The translations under genes and the position numbers were made by a program. 64,000 nt of DNA from Catenovulum maritimum (GTDB lineage: Bacteria > Pseudomonadota > Gammaproteobacteria > Enterobacterales > Alteromonadaceae): positions 1 to 64,000 of the forward strand of contig NZ_KQ130484.1 of the NCBI RefSeq assembly GCF_001050375.1, in the 5' to 3' direction. Shown here piece by piece: positions 34,879 to 44,285 of this stretch (within the stretch, counting starts at the first letter, position 1; each line of letters opens with the position of its first letter). The notes below the pieces were generated by a model that was not told the DNA's origin, did not search any database, and saw only the letters and a list, made by a program, of their open reading frames with translations.

Positions 34879-37632
34879 TTGTCTAAAATTTTATTTAGCA
34901 AATTAGCTGAAGATTATTTCCATAAATCTAACGATGCATTGTTTTTAGTTAATCCTGATACCGGGCTAATAATTGAAAGCAATTTAAGTGCAGCTTTGTT
35001 CACCGGACATAACGCTGAAGCGTTATTGAAAATGGAGTTGCAACAACTACTTGATTCAGGAGGCCTGGTTAAGTACGAACAAACCTCCAATTTAACAGGT
35101 GGATGTCGATTTACAGCTAAATTATTAGTTAAAAGCGGAAGCTTGCTTGATGTTGAAGTGACAATTCACATGTTGGGGGATGTTTATCTTTGCGTTATTC
35201 GAGATATTAGTTCACAGTTGGAATATATATCGACTAATGAGCGCTTAATTTCGATTATAGATAAGACTTCCGACGCAATTGCAATTTCAAATACTCAAGG
35301 GGTTATCGAGTATTTAAATCCAGCAGGCAGGAGGTTATTAAATTATATCGATAAAAATTTAAAAGATACTAATGTATCAGAGCATGCAACTGAGCAAACT
35401 AAATTAGTCTTGCAAAATGAAGGAATTCCTACCGCAATTAAAACAGGCAAGTGGCAGGGGAAGTCTTCATTTCATACACCTCTTGGAATAGTTGATACAT
35501 CGCATACTTTGGTGTGCCATAAAAATAGCAAAGGGAATATTGAATTTTTTTCTTCCATATTAAGAGATATTAGCCGTGAGCATAAAGCTCAAAAAATCAT
35601 TAATCGCTCTTATCATTTACTCGAAAAAGCTGAAGAGATAGCGCAGTTAGGATCATGGCAATTTAATTATGAAAAACAAAAAAGTACTTGGTCTGAAGGC
35701 TTATATAAAATCTTAAATTACCCAAAGCGACTTACTCCAGAAATAAAGCATTATTTAACCTTGGTCGATGAGCGGGATATCGATAAGGTTAAGCAGGCCG
35801 TTAACTTTGATAATGCTGACTCGTTTGATTTTACCCACAGGATTAAATTAATTAATGGTCAGATGAAATGGATTCGAGCCATGGGAAGCGTTGAAAAAGA
35901 TGATGATGGCAATCACATTAGAGCAACAGGTGTTATACAAGATATTACGACAAGAAAGATCCAAGCTAAAGCGTTAGAGTTAGCGCAAAATGTTTTTGAT
36001 CATACAACCGAAGCTGTCATGGTATCTAATGCTAAAAACCAAATAATCCGAGTTAATAAAGCTTTTGAAGATATCACCGGATATAGTTTAGGGGAGATAC
36101 AAGGGAAGAACCCTAGCTTGTTATCTTCTAATAAGCATGACGTCGATTTTTATCAAAATATGTGGGAATCTCTAAATGAGACAGGCACTTGGCAAGGTGA
36201 AATATGGAACCGTAGAAAAAACGGGGAGATATATCCAGAATGGCTAACGATAGATACAATTTTTGATGAGAATGGAGAGTTGCTCAATCGAGTTGCTATA
36301 TTTTCAGACATTAGTTTTCAGAAAAAGCAGGAGGAGTTTATTAAGCATCAAGCTAATTTTGATGCTTTAACTGATTTGCCCAATCGGACTTTACTTCACG
36401 ACAGACTAAACAACTCAATAAAATATTCGTTGAGACATAACACTGAATTTGCAGTGTTATTTATAGATTTGGACATGTTTAAATCAATTAATGATACCTA
36501 TGGCCACCATATAGGCGATAAAGTGTTAGTTGAAGCTGCTAAGCGCTTAAAACAAACGGTAAGAAAAAGTGATACGGTTTCCCGTTTTAGTGGTGATGAG
36601 TTTGTTATTTTAGCGAATGAAATTAATAGCGCTAAAGGTGCCGAGCATGTCGCGCAAGCTATCATTAAAGTCATGCAGGAACCTATATTTTTAGATAATT
36701 TAAAATTACATATTAGTGCTAGTGTCGGTATCGCCCTATTCCCAACTGATAGTAAAGAAATAGATGAGTTGTTATCTTTAGCCGATCAAGCTATGTATTT
36801 TTCTAAAGCTTTGGGACGTAGCCAATATCAGTTTTTTACTAAAAAATTAGCGGAAAAATCTGCTCGGCGTATACAACTAAAAGAAGCCTTAATATATGGG
36901 ATTGAAAATAATGAACTTTATAACGCATACCAGCCTATTTTTGAGCTATCTACAGGAAAAGTGGTTAAATTTGAGGTGCTAGCTCGTTGGTACTCTTCTA
37001 TTTTAGATGAACAAATTTCGCCGATAGAGTTTATTGGCATTGCTGAAGATTTTGGTTTGATTGAAGAAGTCGGTGAGCAAATTGCGACAATGGCGCTGCG
37101 GGATATCAAAGTAATTAATGCTCATTACCTGCAGGACTTCAGTATTGCGATTAACCGTTCGGTGCGTGAATTTAGTGGTAGTAAACAGAACATTAAAAAG
37201 TTAGAGGTCTTAGTGGAAGAAAGCGGCATTCCTGCTAATTGGCTTACCGTTGAAATCACAGAAAGTTTGTTGTCAGATAACCATACTGAGCAAGCGAAAA
37301 AACTAAATTATTGGCGAGATATTGGTGCTAGTACCGCCATAGATGATTTTGGAACTGGATACAGCTCATTGAGCTACTTAACTCAATACCCAATAGATTT
37401 GGTTAAAATAGATCAGAGTTTCATTAATAACCTCAACCCGAAAAATATTAAAATTATTGATGCTATTATCAGCTTGTCACACAGTTTAGGGTTAAAAACC
37501 ATAGCAGAAGGAATAGAGACTTTAGAGCAATACAACTTATTAAAGTCACTGGGCAGTGATATGGGGCAGGGCTATTACATATCGAAGCCGTTAATATATG
37601 ATGATCTGTGTCTTTTCTTAAATCGCTTGTAA
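34879..37632 (+). CDS. PAS-GGDEF-EAL cyclic di-GMP signalling protein
   Basis: A 917-residue cytoplasmic protein with PAS domains at about residues 10-110, 120-235, 250-360 and 368-485, then GGDEF (about 490-660) and EAL (about 665-917). The cyclase motif is SGDEF (571-575) in place of GGDEF, a variant that can be active or purely regulatory. The EAL half keeps EVLAR (699-703), the catalytic Asn (INRSVREF), EITESLL, DDFGTGYSSL, KIDQSFI and AEGIETLEQ, so phosphodiesterase activity on cyclic di-GMP is likely. Start is TTG with AAAGGAA upstream. It has no membrane segment, so sensing is probably through PAS-bound ligands. Confidence 0.9.
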   Translation: MSKILFSKLAEDYFHKSNDALFLVNPDTGLIIESNLSAALFTGHNAEALLKMELQQLLDSGGLVKYEQTSNLTGGCRFTAKLLVKSGSLLDVEVTIHMLGDVYLCVIRDISSQLEYISTNERLISIIDKTSDAIAISNTQGVIEYLNPAGRRLLNYIDKNLKDTNVSEHATEQTKLVLQNEGIPTAIKTGKWQGKSSFHTPLGIVDTSHTLVCHKNSKGNIEFFSSILRDISREHKAQKIINRSYHLLEKAEEIAQLGSWQFNYEKQKSTWSEGLYKILNYPKRLTPEIKHYLTLVDERDIDKVKQAVNFDNADSFDFTHRIKLINGQMKWIRAMGSVEKDDDGNHIRATGVIQDITTRKIQAKALELAQNVFDHTTEAVMVSNAKNQIIRVNKAFEDITGYSLGEIQGKNPSLLSSNKHDVDFYQNMWESLNETGTWQGEIWNRRKNGEIYPEWLTIDTIFDENGELLNRVAIFSDISFQKKQEEFIKHQANFDALTDLPNRTLLHDRLNNSIKYSLRHNTEFAVLFIDLDMFKSINDTYGHHIGDKVLVEAAKRLKQTVRKSDTVSRFSGDEFVILANEINSAKGAEHVAQAIIKVMQEPIFLDNLKLHISASVGIALFPTDSKEIDELLSLADQAMYFSKALGRSQYQFFTKKLAEKSARRIQLKEALIYGIENNELYNAYQPIFELSTGKVVKFEVLARWYSSILDEQISPIEFIGIAEDFGLIEEVGEQIATMALRDIKVINAHYLQDFSIAINRSVREFSGSKQNIKKLEVLVEESGIPANWLTVEITESLLSDNHTEQAKKLNYWRDIGASTAIDDFGTGYSSLSYLTQYPIDLVKIDQSFINNLNPKNIKIIDAIISLSHSLGLKTIAEGIETLEQYNLLKSLGSDMGQGYYISKPLIYDDLCLFLNRL

Positions 37633-37693
37633 CTCTAGTAACTTGAGCTGTATGATCAAAACTCATTTCCAAAGTTAAATATAGAGATAAACT

Positions 37694-38056
37694 ATGACTA
37701 CTTCTTCAATGGAACAATTTGTCGAAAAAATTAAAGATTCTAAAGTGTTATGGGCATTAACTGCTGGTAATGAAGAAGATTGGCTGGTAATTGAATCTGC
37801 AACTAAAGCAGAGCACGATGTATTTTTGCTTTGGAGTAGCGCGGATAATGCGAGAGCGACTTGTACTGACGAGTGGTCTGACTATACGCCAACACCTATC
37901 TCTTTAACTGAATATGTTGATTTTTGGGTGGAAGAGTTTGCTAATGAAAATGTTTTAATCGGGCTAGATTGGGCTGATGAACAAGAAAACATCGAAGTTG
38001 GCGTTGTTGAACTTGCTCAAGTGTTAATTGAATCAGGTGTTCACCAAGATAAATAA
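37694..38056 (+). CDS. DUF2750 protein
   Basis: A 120-residue acidic soluble protein. Segments VEKIKDSKVLWALTAGNEED, FLLWSSADNARATCTDEWSD and LTEYVDFWVEEFANENVLIG match the pattern of DUF2750, a small family of unknown function. A second, more distant DUF2750 member is at 62755 in this window. It lies nine bases upstream of the DUF72 gene and is probably cotranscribed with it. Confidence 0.75.
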   Translation: MTTSSMEQFVEKIKDSKVLWALTAGNEEDWLVIESATKAEHDVFLLWSSADNARATCTDEWSDYTPTPISLTEYVDFWVEEFANENVLIGLDWADEQENIEVGVVELAQVLIESGVHQDK

Positions 38057-38064
38057 TCTAGTCA

Positions 38065-38958
38065 ATGTTGCAAGAAACTCCTCCAATCCACATAGGCTGT
38101 CCTATGTGGACCCATACTAAATGGCAAAACGTTTTTTTTGCTGCTGGTACGAGTACAAAAGACCACTTAGAAAATTATTCTAATTTCTATACTAGCGTAG
38201 AAGGTAACACGACTTTTTATGCTTTACCTAAGCTTGAGACAGTACAAAATTGGGCAGATTCAACAGCGGATAATTTTAAATTTTGTTTTAAATTACCTCA
38301 GAAAATCACTCATGAATTACAGTTAATTAACTGCCAAAGTGAAGTTGATAGTTTTTTAAATTTATTAGGACCAATTATAGCAACAGGCAAACTCGCGACA
38401 ATACAGATCCAATTACCACCTTATTTTTCGGCAAACCAACTTGTTTCACTTTCAAAATTTCTTGAGTTGAATTCGCGCAAGGTCAATTTTTCGGTTGAAG
38501 TTAGGCATTTAGATTTTTTTAATAAGCAGCAAGAAGAAAAAGATTTAAACCAGTTGTTAATACAGTACCAAGTTGATCGTATTATGATGGATACTCGGCC
38601 TGTACATTCGCAAGTCCCCTCGACCGAAGCCATAAAAGATGCTCAACTGAAAAAGCCTAAGGTGCCAGTTCATGTATTATCAACGGCTAATCAACCCATA
38701 GTGCGCTATGTTGGGCAAACAAATATAGAAGCAAATCGAGCTTTTATTCAACCTTGGTTAAAGCATTTTAAGTTATGGTTGGAACAAGGCAAAAAACCGT
38801 ATCTATTCATTCATACTGCAGATAATGCTTACCTTCATGATTTAACTCGCCTTTGGTTGAGTATGCTTGAACAAAGCTTGGGGTATTACCCTGCGCATAA
38901 CACTTTATTTCCTGTAGAAAAGGCTAAGTTGGAGGCTAATCAAGCTAGCTTATTTTAG
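38065..38958 (+). CDS. DUF72 (YecE) family protein
   Basis: A 297-residue TIM-barrel-type DUF72 protein: IHIGCPMWTHTKWQNVFF at the start, YSNFYTSVEGNTTFYALPK, then NFKFCFKLPQKITHE, FSVEVRHLDFF and the C-terminal GKKPYLFIHTADNAYLHDLT. The family's biochemical role is unknown. It follows the DUF2750 gene closely and converges with an overlap of nine bases on the hybrid kinase gene. Confidence 0.88.
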   Translation: MLQETPPIHIGCPMWTHTKWQNVFFAAGTSTKDHLENYSNFYTSVEGNTTFYALPKLETVQNWADSTADNFKFCFKLPQKITHELQLINCQSEVDSFLNLLGPIIATGKLATIQIQLPPYFSANQLVSLSKFLELNSRKVNFSVEVRHLDFFNKQQEEKDLNQLLIQYQVDRIMMDTRPVHSQVPSTEAIKDAQLKKPKVPVHVLSTANQPIVRYVGQTNIEANRAFIQPWLKHFKLWLEQGKKPYLFIHTADNAYLHDLTRLWLSMLEQSLGYYPAHNTLFPVEKAKLEANQASLF

Positions 38959-41412
38959 CCACTGATTTAATGTGCTTTCTAGCTCTTTCATTTGCACCGG
39001 CTTGCTTAAAAAGCCATTCATGCCAATAGACAGACAATGGCTTTTTTCCCCAGTCATAGCTGCACCAGTTAGAGCTACAATTGGAATCTGAGCTTGGTTA
39101 GCTTCTAGCTCTATTTCTCGTATTTTTGAAGTCATTTCATAGCCATTTAAGTTTGGCATATGACAGTCAGTCAAAATTAGTTTAAATTTATATTGCTGCC
39201 AAATGTTTAGTCCTTCAATACCATCATTTGCTATTTTGTAACTAAAGCCTATTTTTTCCATTTGTTTGGCAATTAATTTTTGGTTAAGTGGGTTGTCCTC
39301 AACAATTAAAATATCAGTGACGTCATTGACTATCTCATTGTTCTGTTGCTCAGATTTACTCGGTGTAGGATTAAGTAATTCCGTATCTAAATCTAAACCT
39401 AAATCGAATTCTTCTAAATCAATTTCTTCATATCCAGAGTTTATTTTGACTAAAGATTTTTCTATTGAAGAGATAAGTTGAGCTCTGGTCGCTGGTTTTA
39501 TTGGAATGATGTCTAAATTGGAAAATTTTTGTTTTGCTAAGGTTTTTTGAGTTTTATCTATTATCAGCAAAAGTTTACGGTTATTTTTTTTAGCCAATTG
39601 ATTTAAATTACTTATCTCGCTTTCGAACTCTAACACTTCACCCGCCAGCAAAATAATTGTTGCTAAGTCGCCCGTATTTGCTAAGTTTTTCATTAAATCA
39701 TCATAACTAGTATGACGAACATCTCCGCCTTCCGCTTCTATGTACAGGCCTAGTCTATTTTCTAGTTTGTTTAAATAAGGATTTAGATTAACCAAGTAAA
39801 AACTTGCTTGTTTAAACCTAGGGACTTTGTCGTATTCATTTGTTTTCCATAACGGGAGCTCTAAAGTAAAGGTTGAACCAAGATCTAGTTCACTCTCTAG
39901 ATGAATGGCGCCCCCCATAATGTCTGTTAACTTGCCACAAATTGCGAGTCCTAGGCCAGTGCCACCATACTTTCGGGTCGTAGATCGTTCGGCTTGTATA
40001 AAAGGTGAAAATAATTTTTTCTGCGTGGCTTTATCTATGCCAATTCCGTTGTCTTTTATTGAAAAGCTAACTAGAAAAATACTGCCTTCCACAGATAGTA
40101 TTCTTGCATCCAATACCACTTTTCCTAATGTGGAATCTGTCGTTTCGGTAAATTTAATTGCATTGCCGATTAAGTTGAATAAAATTTGACGAATTCTGAC
40201 TGGATCGCCATCCACTAATAACGGAATTTTTGGATCTTCACGAACGTCTAAAATAATGCCTTTCTTAGCTGTTTCGGGCAAAAAAACTTTAATTACATTA
40301 TCTATGATTTCAGAAATTGAAAAAGGAACAATTTCTAATTCCATTTTCCCCGCTTCGATTTTATTCAAATCTAAAATATCATTTAAAATATAAACTAGGT
40401 TGTTTGCGGATGTGACAGCTGTTTCTATTAAGTCTTGGGATTCGTAATCTAGTTGACTTTGGTTAAGTAAATCGAGAGAGCCAATTATGGCATTCATTGG
40501 TGTACGTAATTCATGACTCATCATGGACAAAAAATCTGATTTTGTTTGACTTGCCTGCTCGGCTTGTAGACATGCTTGTTCTAATTGCTTTGTTCTGTCT
40601 TTGACTCTTGCTTCCAGTTCTGTATTTAGCTTTCTTAGTTCATTCTGGATAGCGTATTCTTGAGTCTGCTCTATACAGATACCGTCGATAGAGACAATTT
40701 TACCGTGACCTTTTCTTTTACACACACCTTTCGCATAAACGTATATTAATTCATCATTTTTTAAAACAGCGCGGTAAGATTCTTCAAAATCTATGCCTTT
40801 AGTTAAGCTCAAGGTTAGCGCATTAACAACTCTGTCTTTATCTTCTGTATGCAGAGTATCTATCCAAGTTTGTATATTTCCAATATCACTTGGCTCTAAT
40901 TTAAATATTTTATTGGCTCTTGTATCCCAGTGCCATCGCCATTCGTTTTCGTTAATAGGGACTGCGGACCAAGTTCCTATTTTACCCGCTGACAGGGCAA
41001 GCTCCTTTGCTTCCATTGTTTTACCAAGTTCGTTTAGAATTTCTTTTTCTAAACCATAATCAACAATGTAGCCCAAGACCAAACCATGGTATGGACTATC
41101 CCCACTTTGTTTATAACCCCTTAATTTGTACCAGCAGGCTTTTCCATCAACAACTAACCTTAGTTCTAACTCTAATGGGGTGTTAGAGGCGATGTGGCTA
41201 TCAAAAAAAGCATCGAAAATTTCTCTATCATCGCTATGTATTATATTTTTAAACTGATGCCATGTGAGTGCTTCTGAGTTGCTAAGTTTTATTAATTGTT
41301 TAAATGTAGCTGAGAAGTTTGCACTACCTGATTCAATTTTGTATTCCCATATTCCCAAACCAGCACTAGTTGCAAGTTGTTGACATTTAGTTTGATTTGA
41401 AAATGACATCAC
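38950..41412 (-). CDS. PAS hybrid sensor histidine kinase
   Basis: An 820-residue cytoplasmic hybrid kinase: two PAS domains (about 5-130 and 135-260), a coiled coil, HisKA with KSDFLSMMSHELRTPMNAII (about 298), and an HATPase domain with NLIGNAIKFTE, IKDNGIGIDKA and YGGTGLGLAIC. A linker domain of about 130 residues with a degenerate receiver-like fold follows, then a C-terminal receiver (residues about 700-818; ILIVEDNPLNQKL, LTDCHMPNLNG, FLSKPVQM). It is the last gene of a three-gene unit with an Hpt protein and a double-receiver protein, so the phosphoryl group can pass from His to Asp to Hpt and on to the response protein. Confidence 0.9.
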   Translation of the reverse strand: MMSFSNQTKCQQLATSAGLGIWEYKIESGSANFSATFKQLIKLSNSEALTWHQFKNIIHSDDREIFDAFFDSHIASNTPLELELRLVVDGKACWYKLRGYKQSGDSPYHGLVLGYIVDYGLEKEILNELGKTMEAKELALSAGKIGTWSAVPINENEWRWHWDTRANKIFKLEPSDIGNIQTWIDTLHTEDKDRVVNALTLSLTKGIDFEESYRAVLKNDELIYVYAKGVCKRKGHGKIVSIDGICIEQTQEYAIQNELRKLNTELEARVKDRTKQLEQACLQAEQASQTKSDFLSMMSHELRTPMNAIIGSLDLLNQSQLDYESQDLIETAVTSANNLVYILNDILDLNKIEAGKMELEIVPFSISEIIDNVIKVFLPETAKKGIILDVREDPKIPLLVDGDPVRIRQILFNLIGNAIKFTETTDSTLGKVVLDARILSVEGSIFLVSFSIKDNGIGIDKATQKKLFSPFIQAERSTTRKYGGTGLGLAICGKLTDIMGGAIHLESELDLGSTFTLELPLWKTNEYDKVPRFKQASFYLVNLNPYLNKLENRLGLYIEAEGGDVRHTSYDDLMKNLANTGDLATIILLAGEVLEFESEISNLNQLAKKNNRKLLLIIDKTQKTLAKQKFSNLDIIPIKPATRAQLISSIEKSLVKINSGYEEIDLEEFDLGLDLDTELLNPTPSKSEQQNNEIVNDVTDILIVEDNPLNQKLIAKQMEKIGFSYKIANDGIEGLNIWQQYKFKLILTDCHMPNLNGYEMTSKIREIELEANQAQIPIVALTGAAMTGEKSHCLSIGMNGFLSKPVQMKELESTLNQWLK

Positions 41413-41424
41413 AATTCCTTCTAG

Positions 41425-42684
41425 TTATTGATAGTGCTTTACAAGGCAATTTTTAACAGTTTTTAAAATTTTCTCTTTATTAGACGGTTTCATTATGTAG
41501 GCATTTATCCCTGCAGATGCCCACTTGTGTACAATTTCTTTATCTTTATTTCCGGTTAACGCTATGATTGGTAAGTCTTTCTTTCCACTGAATTTTCTGA
41601 ATTGTTTCGTGGCGTTTAAACCATCTAATTTGGGCATAAATAAGTCCATTAAAACTAAATCATATTTGGTTTTTTTTATTTTATAAATTGCCTCTAGCCC
41701 ATCAGCTGCAACATCTACGGAGTAATCAGATGATTGCAATATTCTTTTAACCATATCTCTATATATGTGATTGTCCTCAACGAGCAGTATTTTTGTTATT
41801 TTGTTTAACTCTTCGGGTTCGACTTGATCCGAAAATAACAGGTCATCGCTCGTTTCGGCTGTTAACTTTTGTGCTAAAACGTCTTCTTCTATTTCTGTAA
41901 TTCTACTGATTTCTTTTTGAGTTAAGGTTAATAAATCATCTACATCAACTTGCTGCATGTTTTCGTTTAATGTTTCATTAATATCTTGGGTGTGCTCGAG
42001 GATATTTGATTGAATTGAGTTCAGTTGGCTTAGAGCTTGATTAAGTTTGTCCTTTAGCTCATCACCAAACTCATTGACTAAAGGCGTAATGATTGCTTTG
42101 AGTTGCTCTACGGTATTTGCTTTAGAATCATGCCTCTCAGACGGTGCAATTAATTTATCTGATAAAGGTTCGGTTATCTGGTTATGAGTTGCTTGGATGT
42201 CTTGAATTAATTGGGTTAAATTTCCGTTTAATAATTGGCAATGTGAATCGTTTATACTAATTAGTTTATCCGCTGCATTTATTTTTTTGCATGCTCTATT
42301 TAAAATAGATATTAAGCGGAATTTTTGGTAGATAGGGCGGGAAACAAAGTAATCAAAAAATGCGCCTTGAGCACATAATGAGTGGGCAGCTTGAACTTCA
42401 TTTTTTGAGCAAATTAAAATGACAAAGTGAGGGTAATTTAACAATTTATGTTGTTTGATTAGCTTGATATAAAATTTTACAGAGTCTTCAAGCATATCTG
42501 TTTCAAGTAAAATGATTTTCGGCTTACAGTCCCTTACTGCATTAATCGCATCAGTTGGCATCTTAAACACCCGAAACTCTTCTATAAACTCGCTGGCAAT
42601 ATTAACTGCTCCTGTGGGAGTGTTGTGTTCGTGAAGAAAAAGTACGGTCGGATGGCGACTTGCAATTGAATTTCCCTGTTTCAT
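41425..42684 (-). CDS. Double-receiver response protein, N-terminal receiver degenerate
   Basis: A 419-residue protein. Residues about 10-125 have the receiver fold (TVLFLHEHN in place of the acidic pair; KIILLETDMLEDS where the phosphorylated Asp should be, with Glu at that place), so this half is probably not phosphorylated. Residues 130-290 form a helical linker (DKLNQALSQLNSIQSNILEH). Residues 295-415 are a complete receiver (ILLVEDNHIYRDMVKRILQS, LVLMDLFMPKLDGL, YIMKPSNKEKI). There is no DNA-binding or enzymatic output, so it may act by protein contact or as a phosphate relay. It overlaps the Hpt gene by four bases and precedes the hybrid kinase by 12. Confidence 0.8.
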   Translation of the reverse strand: MKQGNSIASRHPTVLFLHEHNTPTGAVNIASEFIEEFRVFKMPTDAINAVRDCKPKIILLETDMLEDSVKFYIKLIKQHKLLNYPHFVILICSKNEVQAAHSLCAQGAFFDYFVSRPIYQKFRLISILNRACKKINAADKLISINDSHCQLLNGNLTQLIQDIQATHNQITEPLSDKLIAPSERHDSKANTVEQLKAIITPLVNEFGDELKDKLNQALSQLNSIQSNILEHTQDINETLNENMQQVDVDDLLTLTQKEISRITEIEEDVLAQKLTAETSDDLLFSDQVEPEELNKITKILLVEDNHIYRDMVKRILQSSDYSVDVAADGLEAIYKIKKTKYDLVLMDLFMPKLDGLNATKQFRKFSGKKDLPIIALTGNKDKEIVHKWASAGINAYIMKPSNKEKILKTVKNCLVKHYQ

Positions 42685-43019
42685 ATCTTACTCAGTATTT
42701 GTTTGAAATCGGTTATATCTGTTTTTAATTGCATTATTAAGCGATATGACTCTTGCTTGTTGGCTTCTCGGGCTGTGTCTTCTAATGCTTGTAGTGTTGA
42801 AGCACATCGCATAGCACCAATTGCTTTGGCTGAAGTTTTTAAAAAGTGGGCTGATTCTTTTAGGGCTTGAAAATCTTTTTTGTTAAAAAGTAGCGCGATT
42901 TCTTTAAGCGTAGTAATTGACTGCTTATAAAACTCAAGCTGGTATTCAGAGATAAGCTCAGGCTCTTCTCCAATTAAAGAGTGCATTATGCTTTCATCAA
43001 AAACTTTATTGTTCTGCAT
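42681..43019 (-). CDS. Histidine phosphotransfer (Hpt) protein
   Basis: A 112-residue Hpt domain with the phospho-accepting His in LKESAHFLKTSAKAIGAMR, matching the H-x-LK-S/G-S-A-x-x-IGA pattern. It passes phosphoryl groups between receivers. The ATG at 43019 (MQNNKVFDESIM) is chosen because the 13 residues in front of it are not Hpt-like, though a start at 43058 is possible. It is the first gene of the phosphorelay operon, followed by the double-receiver gene (ATGA overlap) and the hybrid kinase. Confidence 0.88.
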   Translation of the reverse strand: MQNNKVFDESIMHSLIGEEPELISEYQLEFYKQSITTLKEIALLFNKKDFQALKESAHFLKTSAKAIGAMRCASTLQALEDTAREANKQESYRLIMQLKTDITDFKQILSKI

Positions 43020-43058
43020 ACCGCAACTCCAAGTTGAAAGAGGAGAAATATATTTCAT

Positions 43059-43408
43059 TAAAAGGTTTGTTTGATAAGTTTAGGTTATTGCACCTGCTTT
43101 TCCAGTTTAGTTGGTTGCTGAGGTCGCTTTTTGTGGGCGGCCTAAATCAATTCTTTTGAGCTAGGGCTGCTATTTACAGTTGCGCTTAAAAAATTTTGGC
43201 CTCTAAGCCCTAAAAGCGAAGGCAATGATATGTCCAAGCGGTATTCGAATTTATTTTTGGGTGAATTAAGACAAGGTGTAAGCTAAGCAGGGGAGTAAAC
43301 CGCCCCCTTTTCTGCTTTGTTAATTAACGTTATTAATTAACAAAGCGGCTTTCGGAGCAAAAAAATATAAACCAAATAGACGTTAACTATTTGAAAATTA
43401 ATCTGTTA
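43059..43408. other. Intergenic region with a long inverted repeat
   Basis: A 350-base gap between divergently placed units: panC ends at 43409 and the Hpt gene starts on its other side. It holds a perfect inverted repeat, GCTTTGTTAATTAA at 43314-43327 and its complement at 43333-43346 with a five-base loop, but no T-run. A GGGG/CCCC hairpin with a CTTTT tail sits at about 43289-43311. These may end panC transcription; no gene is seen. Confidence 0.55.
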
Positions 43409-44266
43409 TTAAGGTTTTTTAGTAAACAAAACTTGGTTATCGATTAGCCTTGTTTTACCTAAATATGCTGCCAGTAGCAGTACCACAGACTCGGAATCTT
43501 CGGTTGCTGGCTGTAAGGACTTAGCGTCTGCAAATTCAACATAATCAACAACTAAGCCAGCTGTTTCTATTTTTTGTTGGATCTGTGCTTTGAGAGCTGC
43601 GAAGTTTAAATTGCCTTGGTCAACTTCAGCTTTGGCTAAAGTTAAGCTTTGATATAGCACAGTAGCTTGCTGTTTCTGAACTTCGGTTAAATAACCATTT
43701 CGACTACTTTTAGCTAACCCGCTACTTTCTCTTTTGGTTGGCACGCCAATAATTTCAATGGGTAGAGATAAATCTTCAACCATGGTTTTAATCAAACTGA
43801 GTTGTTGGAAGTCTTTTTCTCCAAAACAAGCTACATCAGGCTGAACTAGATTGAATAATTTGTTTACTATTGTTGTGACACCTCTAAAGTGAACTGGACG
43901 AGATTGACCACAATATAGAGCTGAAACATTCGGCACTTCAACAAAGGTTTGCACAGCTAAACCTTTTGGGTACATGATTTCTGGCGTTGGCGTAAATAAT
44001 AAATTGACCCCTAGTTCTGCTAACGCTTGGCTATCTTCTTCTAATGTTCTTGGATAACTATCCAAATCTTCGTTGGCACCAAATTGCATAGGGTTAACGA
44101 AAATACTCGCTATGACGACATCCGCTTTAGTTTTTGCAACCTTAACTAACTCTAAGTGACCAGTATGTAAATTACCCATGGTAGGTACAAAGGCGATTGA
44201 TTTACCTGCCTGTTTAAAGGTTTTAACTTGAGATCTTAATGTTTCAACTGTTTGGACTGTTTGCAT
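43409..44266 (-). CDS. panC: Pantothenate synthetase
   Basis: PanC joins pantoate and beta-alanine with ATP to make pantothenate. The 285-residue protein has VPTMGNLHTGHLELVKVAKT (nucleotide-binding HIGH-like), VASIFVNPMQFGANEDLDSY, HFRGVTTIVNKLFNLVQPDV, FGEKDFQQLSLIKTMVEDL and GLAKSSRNGYLT (KMSKS-like). It follows folK by 20 bases. The usual panB gene between folK and panC is missing here, so ketopantoate hydroxymethyltransferase must be encoded elsewhere or pantoate be obtained another way. Confidence 0.96.
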   Translation of the reverse strand: MQTVQTVETLRSQVKTFKQAGKSIAFVPTMGNLHTGHLELVKVAKTKADVVIASIFVNPMQFGANEDLDSYPRTLEEDSQALAELGVNLLFTPTPEIMYPKGLAVQTFVEVPNVSALYCGQSRPVHFRGVTTIVNKLFNLVQPDVACFGEKDFQQLSLIKTMVEDLSLPIEIIGVPTKRESSGLAKSSRNGYLTEVQKQQATVLYQSLTLAKAEVDQGNLNFAALKAQIQQKIETAGLVVDYVEFADAKSLQPATEDSESVVLLLAAYLGKTRLIDNQVLFTKKP

Positions 44267-44285
44267 CGTTAGCTCTTAACTTGTT

